Positions 33,325 through 42,716 of a stretch of 64,000 nucleotides of DNA are shown here, piece by piece (within the stretch, counting starts at the first letter, position 1; the number at the start of each line of letters is the position of its first letter). Position numbers and translations under genes: made by a program. Location: NCBI RefSeq assembly GCF_008727875.1, contig NZ_VTWS01000002.1, positions 1 through 64,000 on the forward strand, in the 5' to 3' direction. The DNA comes from Larkinella humicola. Its GTDB lineage: Bacteria > Bacteroidota > Bacteroidia > Cytophagales > Spirosomataceae. A model generated the notes under the pieces. It saw nothing but the letters and a program-made list of their open reading frames with translations. It was not told the DNA's origin and ran no database searches.

Positions 33325-33690
33325 ATGTCTGCCACGAACGTTTACGGTACGCCCTTAGAATGCTGTTGCACCAGTCCGGTAACCGGCTTTTTCCGCGACG
33401 GTTTTTGTCGCACCGATGAACAAAATGAGGGGCACCACCTGGTTTGTGCCATCATCACCCAGCAGTTTTTGAAGTTTTCCCGCAGCCGGGGCAATGATTT
33501 GATCACCCCCCGACCCGAACTGCGGTTTCCCGGTTTGAAGCCCGGCGACCGCTGGTGCCTTCATGTCCTCCGCTGGCGCGAAGCCTACGAAGCGGGCGTT
33601 GCGCCCCCGGTTCTGCTGGCCAGCACCCACCAGCGGGTTCTGGACCACGTAACGATGGATATGCTGCGGGAACTGGCGTTTGAGGAGTGA
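33325..33690 (+). CDS. DUF2237 family protein
   Basis: Product of 121 aa matching the DUF2237 pattern over its full length: NVYGTPLECCCTSPVTGFFRDGFCRTDEQNEGHHLVCAIIT, FLKFSRSRGNDLITPRPE and the GLKPGDRWCLHVLRWREAYEAGVAPPV segment. The function of the family is unknown; its conserved Cys and His residues suggest metal or redox roles. It starts 29 bases after the EEP gene ends, so the two may be cotranscribed. Confidence 0.85.
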   Translation: MSATNVYGTPLECCCTSPVTGFFRDGFCRTDEQNEGHHLVCAIITQQFLKFSRSRGNDLITPRPELRFPGLKPGDRWCLHVLRWREAYEAGVAPPVLLASTHQRVLDHVTMDMLRELAFEE

Positions 33691-33779
33691 AAAGGAAGGG
33701 AATTATAAATGAAGAATGATGAACGCCAACTATTAGATGATGCCCTTGTCTAACAGTTGTTTAAGTGGCAGCGGCACGT

Positions 33780-33900
33780 AATGTTAATAGCACATGCGTG
33801 TTCTGAGCACTCCCGGCGTGCCGGAGGTACGCAACTAAGCCTATATAGCGTACCTCCGGCACGCCGGGAGTGCTCAGAATACGCATGTGCTATTAACATT
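33780..33900. repeat. 53-bp near-perfect palindrome between convergent genes
   Basis: Arms 33780-33832 and 33848-33900 match over 53 bases with a single mismatch and a 15-base loop. It lies between the convergent DUF2237 and Tat-protein genes. As RNA it would end transcription from either side, but its length and perfection suggest a mobile palindromic element. No target duplication is visible. Confidence 0.9.
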
Positions 33901-33958
33901 GGACCCCTCCGGGGTCAGTAATCTCACAGTTTGCGTTATTTCACATTCTTTTCCCCTT

Positions 33959-35227
33959 CTATCCCTTCCAAACCGTCCGCAAATCCAGCAGATACAATTG
34001 CCGGCCGTTGCCGCCGTGGGTGGAGTCGATGCAAACGAAATTGCCGTCGTTGCTTGTGCGGGGGTGCAAATCGCAACGCCACTCGGCCACATAGCTCTCC
34101 CCGGCCGGGAAATGCCCGAGGTCGATCCGCCGGTCGGTGGGCAGGTGATAGAGGTAGGGTGTTTGATCCCGGCTTTTGGCATTGGCGTAGTTGTCGTTCA
34201 ACAGCCATTCGTTGTTCCGCCCCGGCACATACGTCTGGTGGCCGTTGACGGGCATCTTGTCGGACTTAATCGGCTCTACTTTACCGGTTTTATCGCCCAG
34301 CAGATAGAACGACTGCGGCTGGCCTTCCGGTTTTGTAAACGCACAGATGGTGGTCGGATCGCGCCAGATGAAGTGCGACGTAAAACCGGAGGGATCGATG
34401 ATGAAGCGGTCGGTGCCGTCGGGATTCATCGTAAACATGCGGGTGACGAAGTTGGTCCGGGCCATCACCTGCCGGTCTTCGCGTTTGGCCCGCCAGCGGT
34501 GCAGAAACGTCAGCCGGGACCCATCCGTATTGACCAGTAAATGATTGAACCAGTGAAAATTATCTCCCACCGATGCGCCGTTGTGCGGAATGGAAGCCGC
34601 GTCGGCCAGCGACAGAAGCAGGTTGGTCGTACCGGTTTTTAAATCCATCCGGTACAAACCGATTTCCTTCGGCGCCTTGACATCGTAATACGGATCGCGA
34701 ATCCCGGCATACCCGTACCCGGGTCGCAAATCCTGAATCCGGCTAAACTCCGTGCCGATGGCCCAGTTACCGTCCGGACTCAGGGCGTACACCGCCATCG
34801 GCAACGTCCGTTTTTTGCGGGTGAACACATCGACGATGTGGCTGACATACTGATTGCCCACGCGATCGTTCCAGATTACTTCCGACGCCGAACCCGGCAC
34901 CCACTGCAACATGCAGCCCTGCTGCCAGCCCCACGCCCGGCTTTCGCCCAGCTCCGTCCACGAATCGTTTTTCTGCAAATCGATCAGGCCAATTTGGATG
35001 ACATCATCGCCCACCGGCGAACGGCCTTCAAAGCCAACTTTCATCCCCAACACGTAGCGATTCGACGGATCAAATTGGCGTTTGTCATAATACCCAAACC
35101 AGTGAAAACCGGGGCCTTTCGTCAGGGCCCGAACCGGAACCTCCAGCGGTTTCCCAGCAGCCTGCCCAAACGTCAGTCCGCCCAAACCGGCCACGGCGGT
35201 TGTTTTCAAAAAATTGCGTCGATGCAT
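33959..35227 (-). CDS. Tat-exported beta-propeller-like protein
   Basis: Product of 422 aa. The N-terminus MHRRNFLKTTAVAGLGG is a twin-arginine signal, so the protein folds, possibly with a cofactor or metal, before export. The rest shows repeated propeller-blade strands (VLGMKVGFEGR, GWQQGCMLQWVPGSASEVIWND, YALSPDGNWAIGTEFSRI, DFHWFNHLLV-like NFHWFNHLLVNTDGSRLTFLHRW). The fold resembles oligogalacturonate-lyase-type or WD40-like propellers, but I cannot assign activity. It lies downstream of SusD 2 on the same strand and may be the enzyme or binding component of that uptake locus. Confidence 0.75.
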   Translation of the reverse strand: MHRRNFLKTTAVAGLGGLTFGQAAGKPLEVPVRALTKGPGFHWFGYYDKRQFDPSNRYVLGMKVGFEGRSPVGDDVIQIGLIDLQKNDSWTELGESRAWGWQQGCMLQWVPGSASEVIWNDRVGNQYVSHIVDVFTRKKRTLPMAVYALSPDGNWAIGTEFSRIQDLRPGYGYAGIRDPYYDVKAPKEIGLYRMDLKTGTTNLLLSLADAASIPHNGASVGDNFHWFNHLLVNTDGSRLTFLHRWRAKREDRQVMARTNFVTRMFTMNPDGTDRFIIDPSGFTSHFIWRDPTTICAFTKPEGQPQSFYLLGDKTGKVEPIKSDKMPVNGHQTYVPGRNNEWLLNDNYANAKSRDQTPYLYHLPTDRRIDLGHFPAGESYVAEWRCDLHPRTSNDGNFVCIDSTHGGNGRQLYLLDLRTVWKG

Positions 35228-35300
35228 ACAAAAGCGGCTTTGGGTGCTGATGATTCAAACACCCAAAGCCGCTGATGATCAATAATCTACTGGCTAGCAC

Positions 35301-35358
35301 AAAGAGAGGTAACAAAAGAGGTGAGCGTATTATTTTGTCACCTCTCTTTGCTCACCTC
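35301..35358. repeat. Intergenic palindrome, family E-like
   Basis: Arms 35301-35317 and 35333-35349 (17 bases, one mismatch), overlapped by GAGGTGAGC (35318-35326) and GCTCACCTC (35350-35358). It shares AGAGAGGTGAG with the element at 49635-49706. It lies between susD 2 and the Tat-protein gene on the same strand. Confidence 0.75.
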
Positions 35359-35361
35359 CAA

Positions 35362-36804
35362 TCAATACCCCGCGTTCTGTTTCACCTTCGAGGGGTTGAT
35401 GTCGATCTGGCTCTGCGGAATGGCGAAGACCAGATTGCTCTCGGTCAAGTTCGTTTTGATGCCAATGGCCGTGGCCTTCGCTTTCAGCACATCCAGCGCC
35501 CGGCCCGTCCGGACCAGATCGAACCAGCGGTGGCCTTCGAAGGCCAGTTCAATCCGCCTTTCCTGCTCGATTGCCAGACGCATGGCGGCAGGTGTTCCGG
35601 CATCAGCCGCGGTTTTGGCGGCCAGTCCGGCGCGGGTACGAATGCGGTTTAAGAAGGGCAGAGCTTCGGCGGTTTTTCCGGTTTCATTCAACGCTTCGGC
35701 ATACATCAGCAGCACGTCGGCATACCGCAACACCGGCCAGTTGTCTTCCGAATCTCCGTTGATCACCGGCGCATCCCGGTATTTCCGCACAAAATTATAA
35801 TCCACTTTCACCCCGCTGGCGTTGACGTAACTGGTGGCCAGCGACACGTCTTTCCGCAGATCGCCGGGCTCATAAGCCGCGATCAGGTCGGCCGTGGGCT
35901 GGTTGTTGCCGCCCCCGCCAAACTGAATCACCGCGTTACCTGAGTTTTCCGGCGCGTAGGCATTGGCAAAACCGCTGCCTTCGCCAATGCTTCCTTTTTT
36001 ATACTGAACATCAAAGATGGACTCTTTGTGGTTTTTTCCCGATGCCAGAAAAACGCTGGCATAACTGGGTAGCAAGTCATACGTTCCGGCATCGATCACC
36101 TCCTTCAATTTGGCAGCCGCTTCGACGTATTTTTTTTGCGTCAGATACACTTTTCCCAACAATGCCTTGGCGGCTCCGCGCGTGGCCCGGCCCACATCGG
36201 CACCGGTGTAGCTAACGCCCAGCGCGCCTTCGGCATCCGTCAAATCTTTGATAATCTGCGCATAGACATCTGCCACCGGCGACCGGCCGTACTCGTATCC
36301 TTCCTGCGGATCGATAATTTCTTTCACAATCAGCGGGACGTCACCAAAAACCCGAACCAGATTGAAATACATCAGCGCCCGCAAAAATTTGGCTTCGCCG
36401 ACAACCCGTTTTTTCTGATCCTCATTCATGGTCACACCACCACTGCGGTCGATGATCGCGTTGCAACGGTAGATGCCCCGGTAACCATCGCTCCAGCGGG
36501 ACGCCAGGAACGGATTGGTGGTTCGCTGGTAAAATTTATCGAACTCATCCTGGTCCGTCACCGAACCCGACAGAACCGGCCGCGTATCGTCGGATGGTAT
36601 TTCCGAAACCACGTAAAACTGGCCATACTGACCCCCGGATTGCAGGGAACCGTAGGCACCGTTCAGGGCATTCAGCAGGTCGGAACCGGTTCGGTAGAAA
36701 GTAGCCGTACTGGCCTGAGAAATAGGCGATAAGGCCAAAAACTCATCCTTACAACTCGTCAGGGCGAGGCTAAAAAAGATAGCAAATAGGAATTTCCGTT
36801 TCAT
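35362..36804 (-). CDS. SusD/RagB-type surface lipoprotein 2
   Basis: Product of 480 aa. ATG 36804 begins a lipoprotein signal (FLFAIFFSLALTSCKDEF, acylated Cys16). It has SusD features throughout: SDLLNALNGAYGSL, AKFLRALMYFNLVRVFGDVPLI, the TPR-like KALLGKVYLTQKKYVEAAAKL and RRIELAFEGHRWFDLVRTGRAL near the end. It starts 13 bases after its SusC partner ends and should form the lid of that transporter. Confidence 0.95.
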   Translation of the reverse strand: MKRKFLFAIFFSLALTSCKDEFLALSPISQASTATFYRTGSDLLNALNGAYGSLQSGGQYGQFYVVSEIPSDDTRPVLSGSVTDQDEFDKFYQRTTNPFLASRWSDGYRGIYRCNAIIDRSGGVTMNEDQKKRVVGEAKFLRALMYFNLVRVFGDVPLIVKEIIDPQEGYEYGRSPVADVYAQIIKDLTDAEGALGVSYTGADVGRATRGAAKALLGKVYLTQKKYVEAAAKLKEVIDAGTYDLLPSYASVFLASGKNHKESIFDVQYKKGSIGEGSGFANAYAPENSGNAVIQFGGGGNNQPTADLIAAYEPGDLRKDVSLATSYVNASGVKVDYNFVRKYRDAPVINGDSEDNWPVLRYADVLLMYAEALNETGKTAEALPFLNRIRTRAGLAAKTAADAGTPAAMRLAIEQERRIELAFEGHRWFDLVRTGRALDVLKAKATAIGIKTNLTESNLVFAIPQSQIDINPSKVKQNAGY

Positions 36805-36817
36805 GGAAGTTTGAGAA

Positions 36818-39800
36818 TTAAAGACCAATGTTTACGCCAATCGTGTACGTACGGGCCAGCGGGTAGCTGCCGTAATCGACTCCACCGGTCAGCGGGCCTT
36901 CATACCCACTCACTTCCGGATTGTAGCCCAGGTATTTCGAAACCGTCAGCACGTTTTGCACCCCGCCATACAACCGCAGGCTCTGAATCTTGACGCGCTG
37001 AATCAGCGTTTTCGGGATGTTGTAGCCCAGCGTGATGTTCCGAATGCGGAAATAACTGGCATCTTCTACCCACCGCGACGAAATGGCGTTGTTGTTCCCC
37101 GTTGAGCGGGTGTTGGCGCGGGGCGTGGTGCCATCGCCGGGCTGAGTCGGCGACTGCCAGCGGTTGAGCACCGTCGTCAGCGAGTTGGCGTTGCCTTCCA
37201 GGTTTTCGTAAAACCGGCGCGACAGGTTCAGAATGGTAGCGCCTTGAATTCCCTGAATGACAACACCCAGATCAAATCCCTTGAAACTGAAGTTGTTGGT
37301 GATCCCGTAAATGAAGTCCGGCTGGTTGTTGCCGATCAGCGTCCGGTCGTTGGCATCCACTTTTCCGTCTTTATTCACATCCTCGTATTTCACGTCGCCG
37401 GGGCGGCTGTCCGCAAAGTGAGGATACGAATCCAGATCGGCCTGGTCGCGAAACACGCCGAGCTGGTTGTAGCCATAAAAACTTCCCAGCGGCTGACCGA
37501 TCATGGTGATGTTCGACTCACCAACGCCCGTTCCGCTGCGTATGGGGTCGCCTGTGGGTCCGAGTGCCAGCACTTTGTTTCGGTTAAACGAAATGTTCAG
37601 GTCCGTGGTCCAGGTGAGCGCTCCGGTCAGGTTGCGGGTGTTCAAGGCCACTTCCAGACCTTTGTTCTCAACCTTGCCGATGTTTTTCACCGCCGATGAA
37701 AAACCGGTCAGCGTTGGCACCTGCACGGCCAGCAACAGATCGGTCGTGATGCGTTTGTAATAGTCCACCGTCAGGAATATGCGGTTGCTCAGCAACCCGA
37801 GTTCCAGCCCAACGTCAGTTTGCCGGCTTTTTTCCCACGTCAGGTTTTCGTTTCCGATGGAGTTGACGGCCAGACCGTTCGCCAAAGCCCCGCCCAGCAC
37901 GTAGTTGTCGGGCCCTAATAAACCGATGGCCGGGTAGTTGCTCGTGAAGGCGTTGTTGCCCGAAATCCCATAGCTCGCTTTGAGTTTCAATTCCGAAACG
38001 ATGCGGTTATTTTTCAGGAACGACTCTTCCGACACCCGCCAGCCCACCGAACCGGAAGGAAACGTACCCCAGCGGCTTTTGCTGCCAAACCGCGACGATC
38101 CATCGCGCCGGAAGGACGCGTTGACCAGGTAGCGGTCTTTGAACGAATACGCAGCCCGGCCAAAATACGACGCCAGGGACCACTGATCGCTGAAGTTTCG
38201 GCCCGAATTCGTCCCGATGATCGTTCCGGCATTCACCGTCCGCACCAGGTCGTTCGGGAAGTTATTGGCGTCGATCCGGCTGCGTTCGAAATCATTTTTC
38301 TGGCTTTCCAGGCCCACCAGAATGTCGAAGCGGTGGGTTTCGCCGATTTGTTTCAGGTAATTCAGCGTATGGTTCGTCACCCAGTTCAGTTCCTGAACGG
38401 TTTCCGAATAGGCGGCATTGGCCGTTGGCGGCAGCAACTGGTTTAGTGGCAGCGAGGAGGTCTGGTAGTAATTCTGCCGGGCCTGCCGCACGTCGCCACC
38501 GATGGTTCCACGATACAGAATCCCCAACGGCAGTTTCACCTCCGCGTAGGCATTTCCCAGCAAACGCGTGGTGCGGAGTTTGTTGTCGATTTCGTAAATA
38601 TTGGCTACCGGGTTGGTGATGCCCGGCCAGTCGTAGGGAGCGGCATAAAAAGCCTGGGAGTTATAAACCGACGTCCCCGGCTGGTAAATCGGAACGAAAG
38701 GCGGCAAACTCAACGCGGCATTGATCACCCCGTTGCTGGCCCAGTGGCCGTCGGTATTGACGCGGTCTTCCACCGAAAACGAAGGACTCAGACTGATCCC
38801 CATTTTCAGATACGACGTAATCTGCGCGTCGATGTTGGTCCGAACCGTGTAGCGGTCGATTCCCGAACGTTTGACGACGCCATCCTGTTTCAGGTAGTTT
38901 CCCGATACCATGTACTGCACTTTGTCGCTGCCGCCCGAAGCCGTTAGCTGGTAGCTGCTGATGGGGGCATTCTGGAAAATCATATCCTGGTAATCGTACG
39001 TCGGCAAACTGCCCGGGCTGTCAAAATTGACACCACCGATTTCTCCACGCGGATACCGATACCGCTGTCCCGCCGGGCGGGCACTGTTTGGGTCCTCAAT
39101 TTTTGCCCCCGTTACCCGTTCCAGATACGCCGTATTGAAGGCTTCTTTGGAAAACTCGGCAAACTGCTGCGAATTGAGCATGTCCATTTTCTTGGTAATC
39201 TGCTGAACGCCGGTATAATAATCGAAATTCAACCGCGCCTGACCCGATTTGCCGCGTTTGGTGGTCACGACGACGACGCCGTTGGCACCCCGCGAACCGT
39301 AAATGGCCGTGGCCGACGCATCCTTCAGGATGTCGATTTTATCAATATCGTTTGGATTCAACAGGTTGAGCCCACCGCCGTTGGCCAGATCGCCCGAGTT
39401 CAGCGGTTGCCCGTCGATAACGACCAGCGGCCCATTGCCGGCACTGATCGACCCCAACCCCCGGATTTTGATGGAGGGGCTGTTGCCCGGCGCTCCGGTG
39501 CTCTGCTGAATCAATACCCCCGGTAACCGGCCCGTTAAGCCTTCAACAATGTTTGGAACCGGCTGATCCTTAATATTTTTGGTACTGATCGACGCAATGG
39601 AGCCGGTTACATCCCGCTTTTGCTGCGTTCCATACCCCACCACCACCACTTCACTCAGCGTCTGGTCGGATTGTTTCAAGACCACATTAACCGTCGACTG
39701 ACTGCCGACTGGCACTTCCTGCGTCAGATACCCGATGAAACTGAACACCAGAGTTCCGCCTTCGTTCGGAATCGAAAAGGCAAAATTACCCGAAGCGTCC

Positions 39801-40417
39801 GTGGTTGTTCCGCGGGTAGTGTTTTTCAGCGCCACGCTAACGCCCGGCAAACCGTCGGCGTTTTCCTCCGCCGTTACGCGACCCGATACCCGGCGTTCCT
39901 GAACACGCACGTCCACCGGTTGACGCATCACCAGCGCCGATGAAACGGCAAAGTTCAGGCGTTCATCGGGTAATGCGCCCGGCCGGGACTGTACCAGTTG
40001 GCTGTTTTCCAGGGGCGCAACAAACGGAGCCAACCGGCTCGTGGCCTCGTCCGCGTCGACAATCACGTAATAATAGTCATCGACTTTACGGAAAGTAAGG
40101 TTGTTGGGTTTCAGAACGGCTTTCAAAACCGCTTCCCGGTCGGCCGTTTCGGGCAAGGGCAGGCTCACGGTCTTGTCACGCAGGGTTTTCCGTTGAAACG
40201 CAAACTTGATTCCGTATTTCTTTTCCAGGTCGCGCAGCACATCGCTCAGCGAACGGACTGTTGGGTTGCCGGTGCGGGCATTCCGGGGAAACTCCTGCAT
40301 CGAAGAGGACTGCCGGGGAACCGTGGTCGATGCCAGCATCTGCGCTTCAGCCGTGGTCGTCAGACACCACAGGCCCAAAATCGCCAGTCGGATTAGGGTT
40401 GGTAGGGGTTTATTCAT
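36818..40417 (-). CDS. SusC/RagA TonB-dependent transporter 2 with STN signalling domain
   Basis: Product of 1199 aa from ATG 40417, where the signal peptide begins (LIRLAILGLWCLTTTAEAQ). Domains: STN (about 45-120, LSDVLRDLEKKYGIKFAF...LTFRKVDDYYYVIV), CarboxypepD_reg (about 165-250), the signature VVVVGYGTQQKRDVTGS, plug and a large barrel ending YTIGVNIGL. The STN domain is what transduces ligand occupancy to a FecR-type anti-sigma factor, and such a gene lies directly upstream with an 8-base overlap (40410-40417). The pair is therefore translationally coupled. Confidence 0.95.
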   Translation of the reverse strand: MNKPLPTLIRLAILGLWCLTTTAEAQMLASTTVPRQSSSMQEFPRNARTGNPTVRSLSDVLRDLEKKYGIKFAFQRKTLRDKTVSLPLPETADREAVLKAVLKPNNLTFRKVDDYYYVIVDADEATSRLAPFVAPLENSQLVQSRPGALPDERLNFAVSSALVMRQPVDVRVQERRVSGRVTAEENADGLPGVSVALKNTTRGTTTDASGNFAFSIPNEGGTLVFSFIGYLTQEVPVGSQSTVNVVLKQSDQTLSEVVVVGYGTQQKRDVTGSIASISTKNIKDQPVPNIVEGLTGRLPGVLIQQSTGAPGNSPSIKIRGLGSISAGNGPLVVIDGQPLNSGDLANGGGLNLLNPNDIDKIDILKDASATAIYGSRGANGVVVVTTKRGKSGQARLNFDYYTGVQQITKKMDMLNSQQFAEFSKEAFNTAYLERVTGAKIEDPNSARPAGQRYRYPRGEIGGVNFDSPGSLPTYDYQDMIFQNAPISSYQLTASGGSDKVQYMVSGNYLKQDGVVKRSGIDRYTVRTNIDAQITSYLKMGISLSPSFSVEDRVNTDGHWASNGVINAALSLPPFVPIYQPGTSVYNSQAFYAAPYDWPGITNPVANIYEIDNKLRTTRLLGNAYAEVKLPLGILYRGTIGGDVRQARQNYYQTSSLPLNQLLPPTANAAYSETVQELNWVTNHTLNYLKQIGETHRFDILVGLESQKNDFERSRIDANNFPNDLVRTVNAGTIIGTNSGRNFSDQWSLASYFGRAAYSFKDRYLVNASFRRDGSSRFGSKSRWGTFPSGSVGWRVSEESFLKNNRIVSELKLKASYGISGNNAFTSNYPAIGLLGPDNYVLGGALANGLAVNSIGNENLTWEKSRQTDVGLELGLLSNRIFLTVDYYKRITTDLLLAVQVPTLTGFSSAVKNIGKVENKGLEVALNTRNLTGALTWTTDLNISFNRNKVLALGPTGDPIRSGTGVGESNITMIGQPLGSFYGYNQLGVFRDQADLDSYPHFADSRPGDVKYEDVNKDGKVDANDRTLIGNNQPDFIYGITNNFSFKGFDLGVVIQGIQGATILNLSRRFYENLEGNANSLTTVLNRWQSPTQPGDGTTPRANTRSTGNNNAISSRWVEDASYFRIRNITLGYNIPKTLIQRVKIQSLRLYGGVQNVLTVSKYLGYNPEVSGYEGPLTGGVDYGSYPLARTYTIGVNIGL

Positions 40418-41435
40418 CTTTGTAGTTGGATAAAACGATTTGATTGTCCTGTTTATCAATTCGCAAGCGAAAAGCTTCGGCGAGCAGCCGCAGCAACAAC
40501 TCCGGCTTGTTGGCCGGTACAGATCCTGTAAAGCGTTCGTTGAGCAGCTTCTTGTTGGTAATCGATACGTTGAGTCCGTACTCATCATTCAATTGCTGGA
40601 TAATTTCGGCGAGTCGTTCCTCTTCCATCACCAGCAAATTGTCGCGCCAGGCCACGTAACGATCGGCATCGACCCGCTCCCGGCGGATGGCAGTTTTTCC
40701 GCTCGTTGTTTCCACCAGATCACCCGGTTGCATCAGCACGTCGGGTTGTTTCTGCAACGCCAGCTTTACCGTGCCTTCCTGCAAAACCACCTGCGTGCGG
40801 GTCCGGCGGGTGTTCACGTTGAAGCGCGTGCCCAATACCACCACGTCGGCAGCACCGGTATGAACCACAAACGGCATGCGTTTTCCCAGCGGTTTTTTAC
40901 TGACATCGAAAAAAGCCTCGCCTGTGAGTTGCACCTCCCGACGGCCTTCCGTCTGCCAGTCGCTAGCCATTTGCAGCGTTGAATTGGCGTTTAGCGTCAC
41001 CACCGAACCATCCGGCAGGGTTACTGTCCGAATCTGGCCGTAAGCGGTTTGGTAGGCAATCGGTGCATTCGTCCCTTTATACAACCACCAGCTTACACCC
41101 GCCAGCAGCAGCAGGGTGACGGCAGCCGCATACGGGTAAAAAACCGCTCTTAGAACCATCCGCCGGGGTTCGGGTTGCAGCGCAAGTTGCTTCTGACGAA
41201 GCCGTTGAAAAGAAGCCTGCACCATGCTTTCGGGCAGTTCCTGCCAGGTCGGCTCCAGACCCATCACCAGCATACGGGCCTGCTCAACCGTGCTTTGCTG
41301 CTGCGGATAGAGGGTTTTCATCGACGCCCAGAACCGATTCGTTTCCGACGTTGGGGCAAGAATCCACGCCTGAAAGTCGGGGTCCCGGGCGAGGTCAATG
41401 GCTTCGAGGGTAGCGTAATGTTCCAGCGGTTTCAT
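40410..41435 (-). CDS. FecR-type anti-sigma factor
   Basis: Product of 341 aa. I use ATG 41435 (MKPLEHYATLEAIDLARDPDF) rather than an in-frame TTG six codons earlier. A cytoplasmic sigma-binding part (about 1-105) is followed by one membrane helix (YAAAVTLLLLAGVSWWLY). Then come the periplasmic FecR domain (YGQIRTVTLPDGSVVTLNANSTLQM) and a C-terminal DUF4974-like domain (ERLAEIIQQLNDEYGLNVSI), which contacts the STN domain. It holds the upstream sigma factor until substrate binds SusC 2. Confidence 0.93.
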   Translation of the reverse strand: MKPLEHYATLEAIDLARDPDFQAWILAPTSETNRFWASMKTLYPQQQSTVEQARMLVMGLEPTWQELPESMVQASFQRLRQKQLALQPEPRRMVLRAVFYPYAAAVTLLLLAGVSWWLYKGTNAPIAYQTAYGQIRTVTLPDGSVVTLNANSTLQMASDWQTEGRREVQLTGEAFFDVSKKPLGKRMPFVVHTGAADVVVLGTRFNVNTRRTRTQVVLQEGTVKLALQKQPDVLMQPGDLVETTSGKTAIRRERVDADRYVAWRDNLLVMEEERLAEIIQQLNDEYGLNVSITNKKLLNERFTGSVPANKPELLLRLLAEAFRLRIDKQDNQIVLSNYKDE

Positions 41436-41521
41436 GCCGTGTTGAAGGGTCAATCAACCGTAAGAGCAGAAACCGGGGACTTTGTAGTATGAACGGAGGA
41501 AAAATTTGTAAAAAAAATGAA

Positions 41522-42133
41522 TCATCGATTCACAAACAGTCCCAGCAGCAACAGTAAAACCGGCCAGTTGGCCTGCAGGCGTTTGCGGAGGGCGGTCAGG
41601 GCCTGGTACAACTGCGTCCGGGCCGTGTTGTAGGTAATGCCCATCACGGCGCAGATGTCATCGTAACTCAAATCCGTGAAATACCGCAGATAGAGGATTT
41701 CCTGCTGCCGGGGCGACAAGGTCGTGAAAGCGCTTTGCATGTGCTCCTGCTGTTCCTGATTCAGTCCGTCTTCCAGCAGCCGGTCTTCGGCGGAGGGTTC
41801 GGCTGGTAACAGACCAAATTGCTCTTCCACATCGGTTTCGGCAAACCGGCGCTGTCGCTCGGCAAGCTGGGTCACCAGCCGGTTGCGGAAAGCTTTCAGC
41901 AAATAGGATTGAACGGATTGCGGTTGCGTCAGCGTATGGCGATACTTCCACAAGTCGATGAACACGTCATGAATAGCATCTTCGGCGGTGGCCTGATCGG
42001 CCCCAAACCGCCGACCGTAGTTGATCAGATGCCGGTAATGCGCCGAATACAAAGCCGCAAAAGCCGACTCACTTCCCTCCCGGAAAGCATTCCAGCGCAT
42101 CAGGTCGTTCGAGGTGTCGGGGTGGGCGTTCAT
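41522..42133 (-). CDS. ECF RNA polymerase sigma factor, FecI-like
   Basis: Product of 203 aa from ATG 42133; the open frame upstream lacks sigma-factor sequence. Region 2 reads FAALYSAHYRHLINYGRRFGADQATAEDAIHDVFIDLW. Region 4 reads LSPRQQEILYLRYFTDLSYDDICAVMGITYNTARTQLYQALTALR. A short hydrophobic tail (WPVLLLLLGLF) ends the protein, as in several Bacteroidota FecI-like factors, and might hold it near the membrane. It is the first gene of the surface-signalling unit sigma -> FecR -> SusC -> SusD and presumably drives that operon. Confidence 0.93.
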   Translation of the reverse strand: MNAHPDTSNDLMRWNAFREGSESAFAALYSAHYRHLINYGRRFGADQATAEDAIHDVFIDLWKYRHTLTQPQSVQSYLLKAFRNRLVTQLAERQRRFAETDVEEQFGLLPAEPSAEDRLLEDGLNQEQQEHMQSAFTTLSPRQQEILYLRYFTDLSYDDICAVMGITYNTARTQLYQALTALRKRLQANWPVLLLLLGLFVNR

Positions 42134-42143
42134 CAGTCGTGTG

Positions 42144-42176
42144 CAAACTAACCAGTAAAGGCAGAAGAGAAGCAAA
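42144..42176 (-). promoter_or_regulatory. Candidate promoter of the sigma/FecR/SusC unit
   Basis: On the minus strand TTTG (42176-42173), 21 bases, then TTAGTTTG (42151-42144) fits the Bacteroidota -33/-7 layout with one mismatch in TAnnTTTG. It would start transcription within a few bases of the ATG at 42133, giving an almost leaderless message. Confidence 0.4.
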
Positions 42177-42224
42177 CTTAACCGATTCCTGCAAAAATTG
42201 GTATTATTTGCGGATAAATTTGCG

Positions 42225-42256
42225 TTGGGCGTCTTGCTCAAAAACGTCTAGATTTG
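42225..42256 (+). promoter_or_regulatory. Candidate promoter of the MazG-like gene
   Basis: TTG (42225-42227), 21 bases, then TAGATTTG (42249-42256), an exact TAnnTTTG match, about 74 bases upstream of the ATG at 42330. Confidence 0.4.
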
Positions 42257-42329
42257 CAGGCATTCCCCCGGACAGGCTTTCCGTCAAAACGACCGATCGG
42301 CACTTCCCGGGGCATTGCCTACCCCTCTT

Positions 42330-42656
42330 ATGACACTACGCGAAGCTCAGAACACGGTCGATGAATGGATTAAAACCATCGGTGTCCGCTACTTTAACGA
42401 ACTTACCAACCTGGCTATGCTGACCGAAGAAGTTGGCGAAGTGGCCCGGATCATCGCCCGCCGGTATGGCGAACAATCGGAAAAAGAATCCGACCGGGAC
42501 AAAGACCTCGGCGACGAAATGGCCGATGTCCTGTGGGTATTGATCTGCCTTGCCAACCAAACCGGTGTTGACTTGACGGCGGCTTTTCAAAAAAATATGG
42601 AAAAGAAAACCAGCCGGGATGCCACCCGGCACCTTGATAATGAGAAGTTACGGTAG
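42330..42656 (+). CDS. MazG-like nucleotide pyrophosphohydrolase
   Basis: Product of 108 aa from ATG 42330; a TTG five codons earlier is less likely. It has the all-alpha NTP pyrophosphatase motifs: EEVGEVARIIARRYG for the first metal pair and DLGDEMADVLWVLICLAN for the second. The family cleaves NTPs to NMP and pyrophosphate, cleaning the nucleotide pool. The single domain and the length fit the short MazG/YpjD-type group common in Bacteroidota. It is divergent from the sigma operon. Confidence 0.9.
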   Translation: MTLREAQNTVDEWIKTIGVRYFNELTNLAMLTEEVGEVARIIARRYGEQSEKESDRDKDLGDEMADVLWVLICLANQTGVDLTAAFQKNMEKKTSRDATRHLDNEKLR

Positions 42657-42716
42657 GTCTGGTCAGCCAGCCGGTTTTCCTTGATTAAACGCACCAATTG
42701 GTAAGTAATTTTTCCG

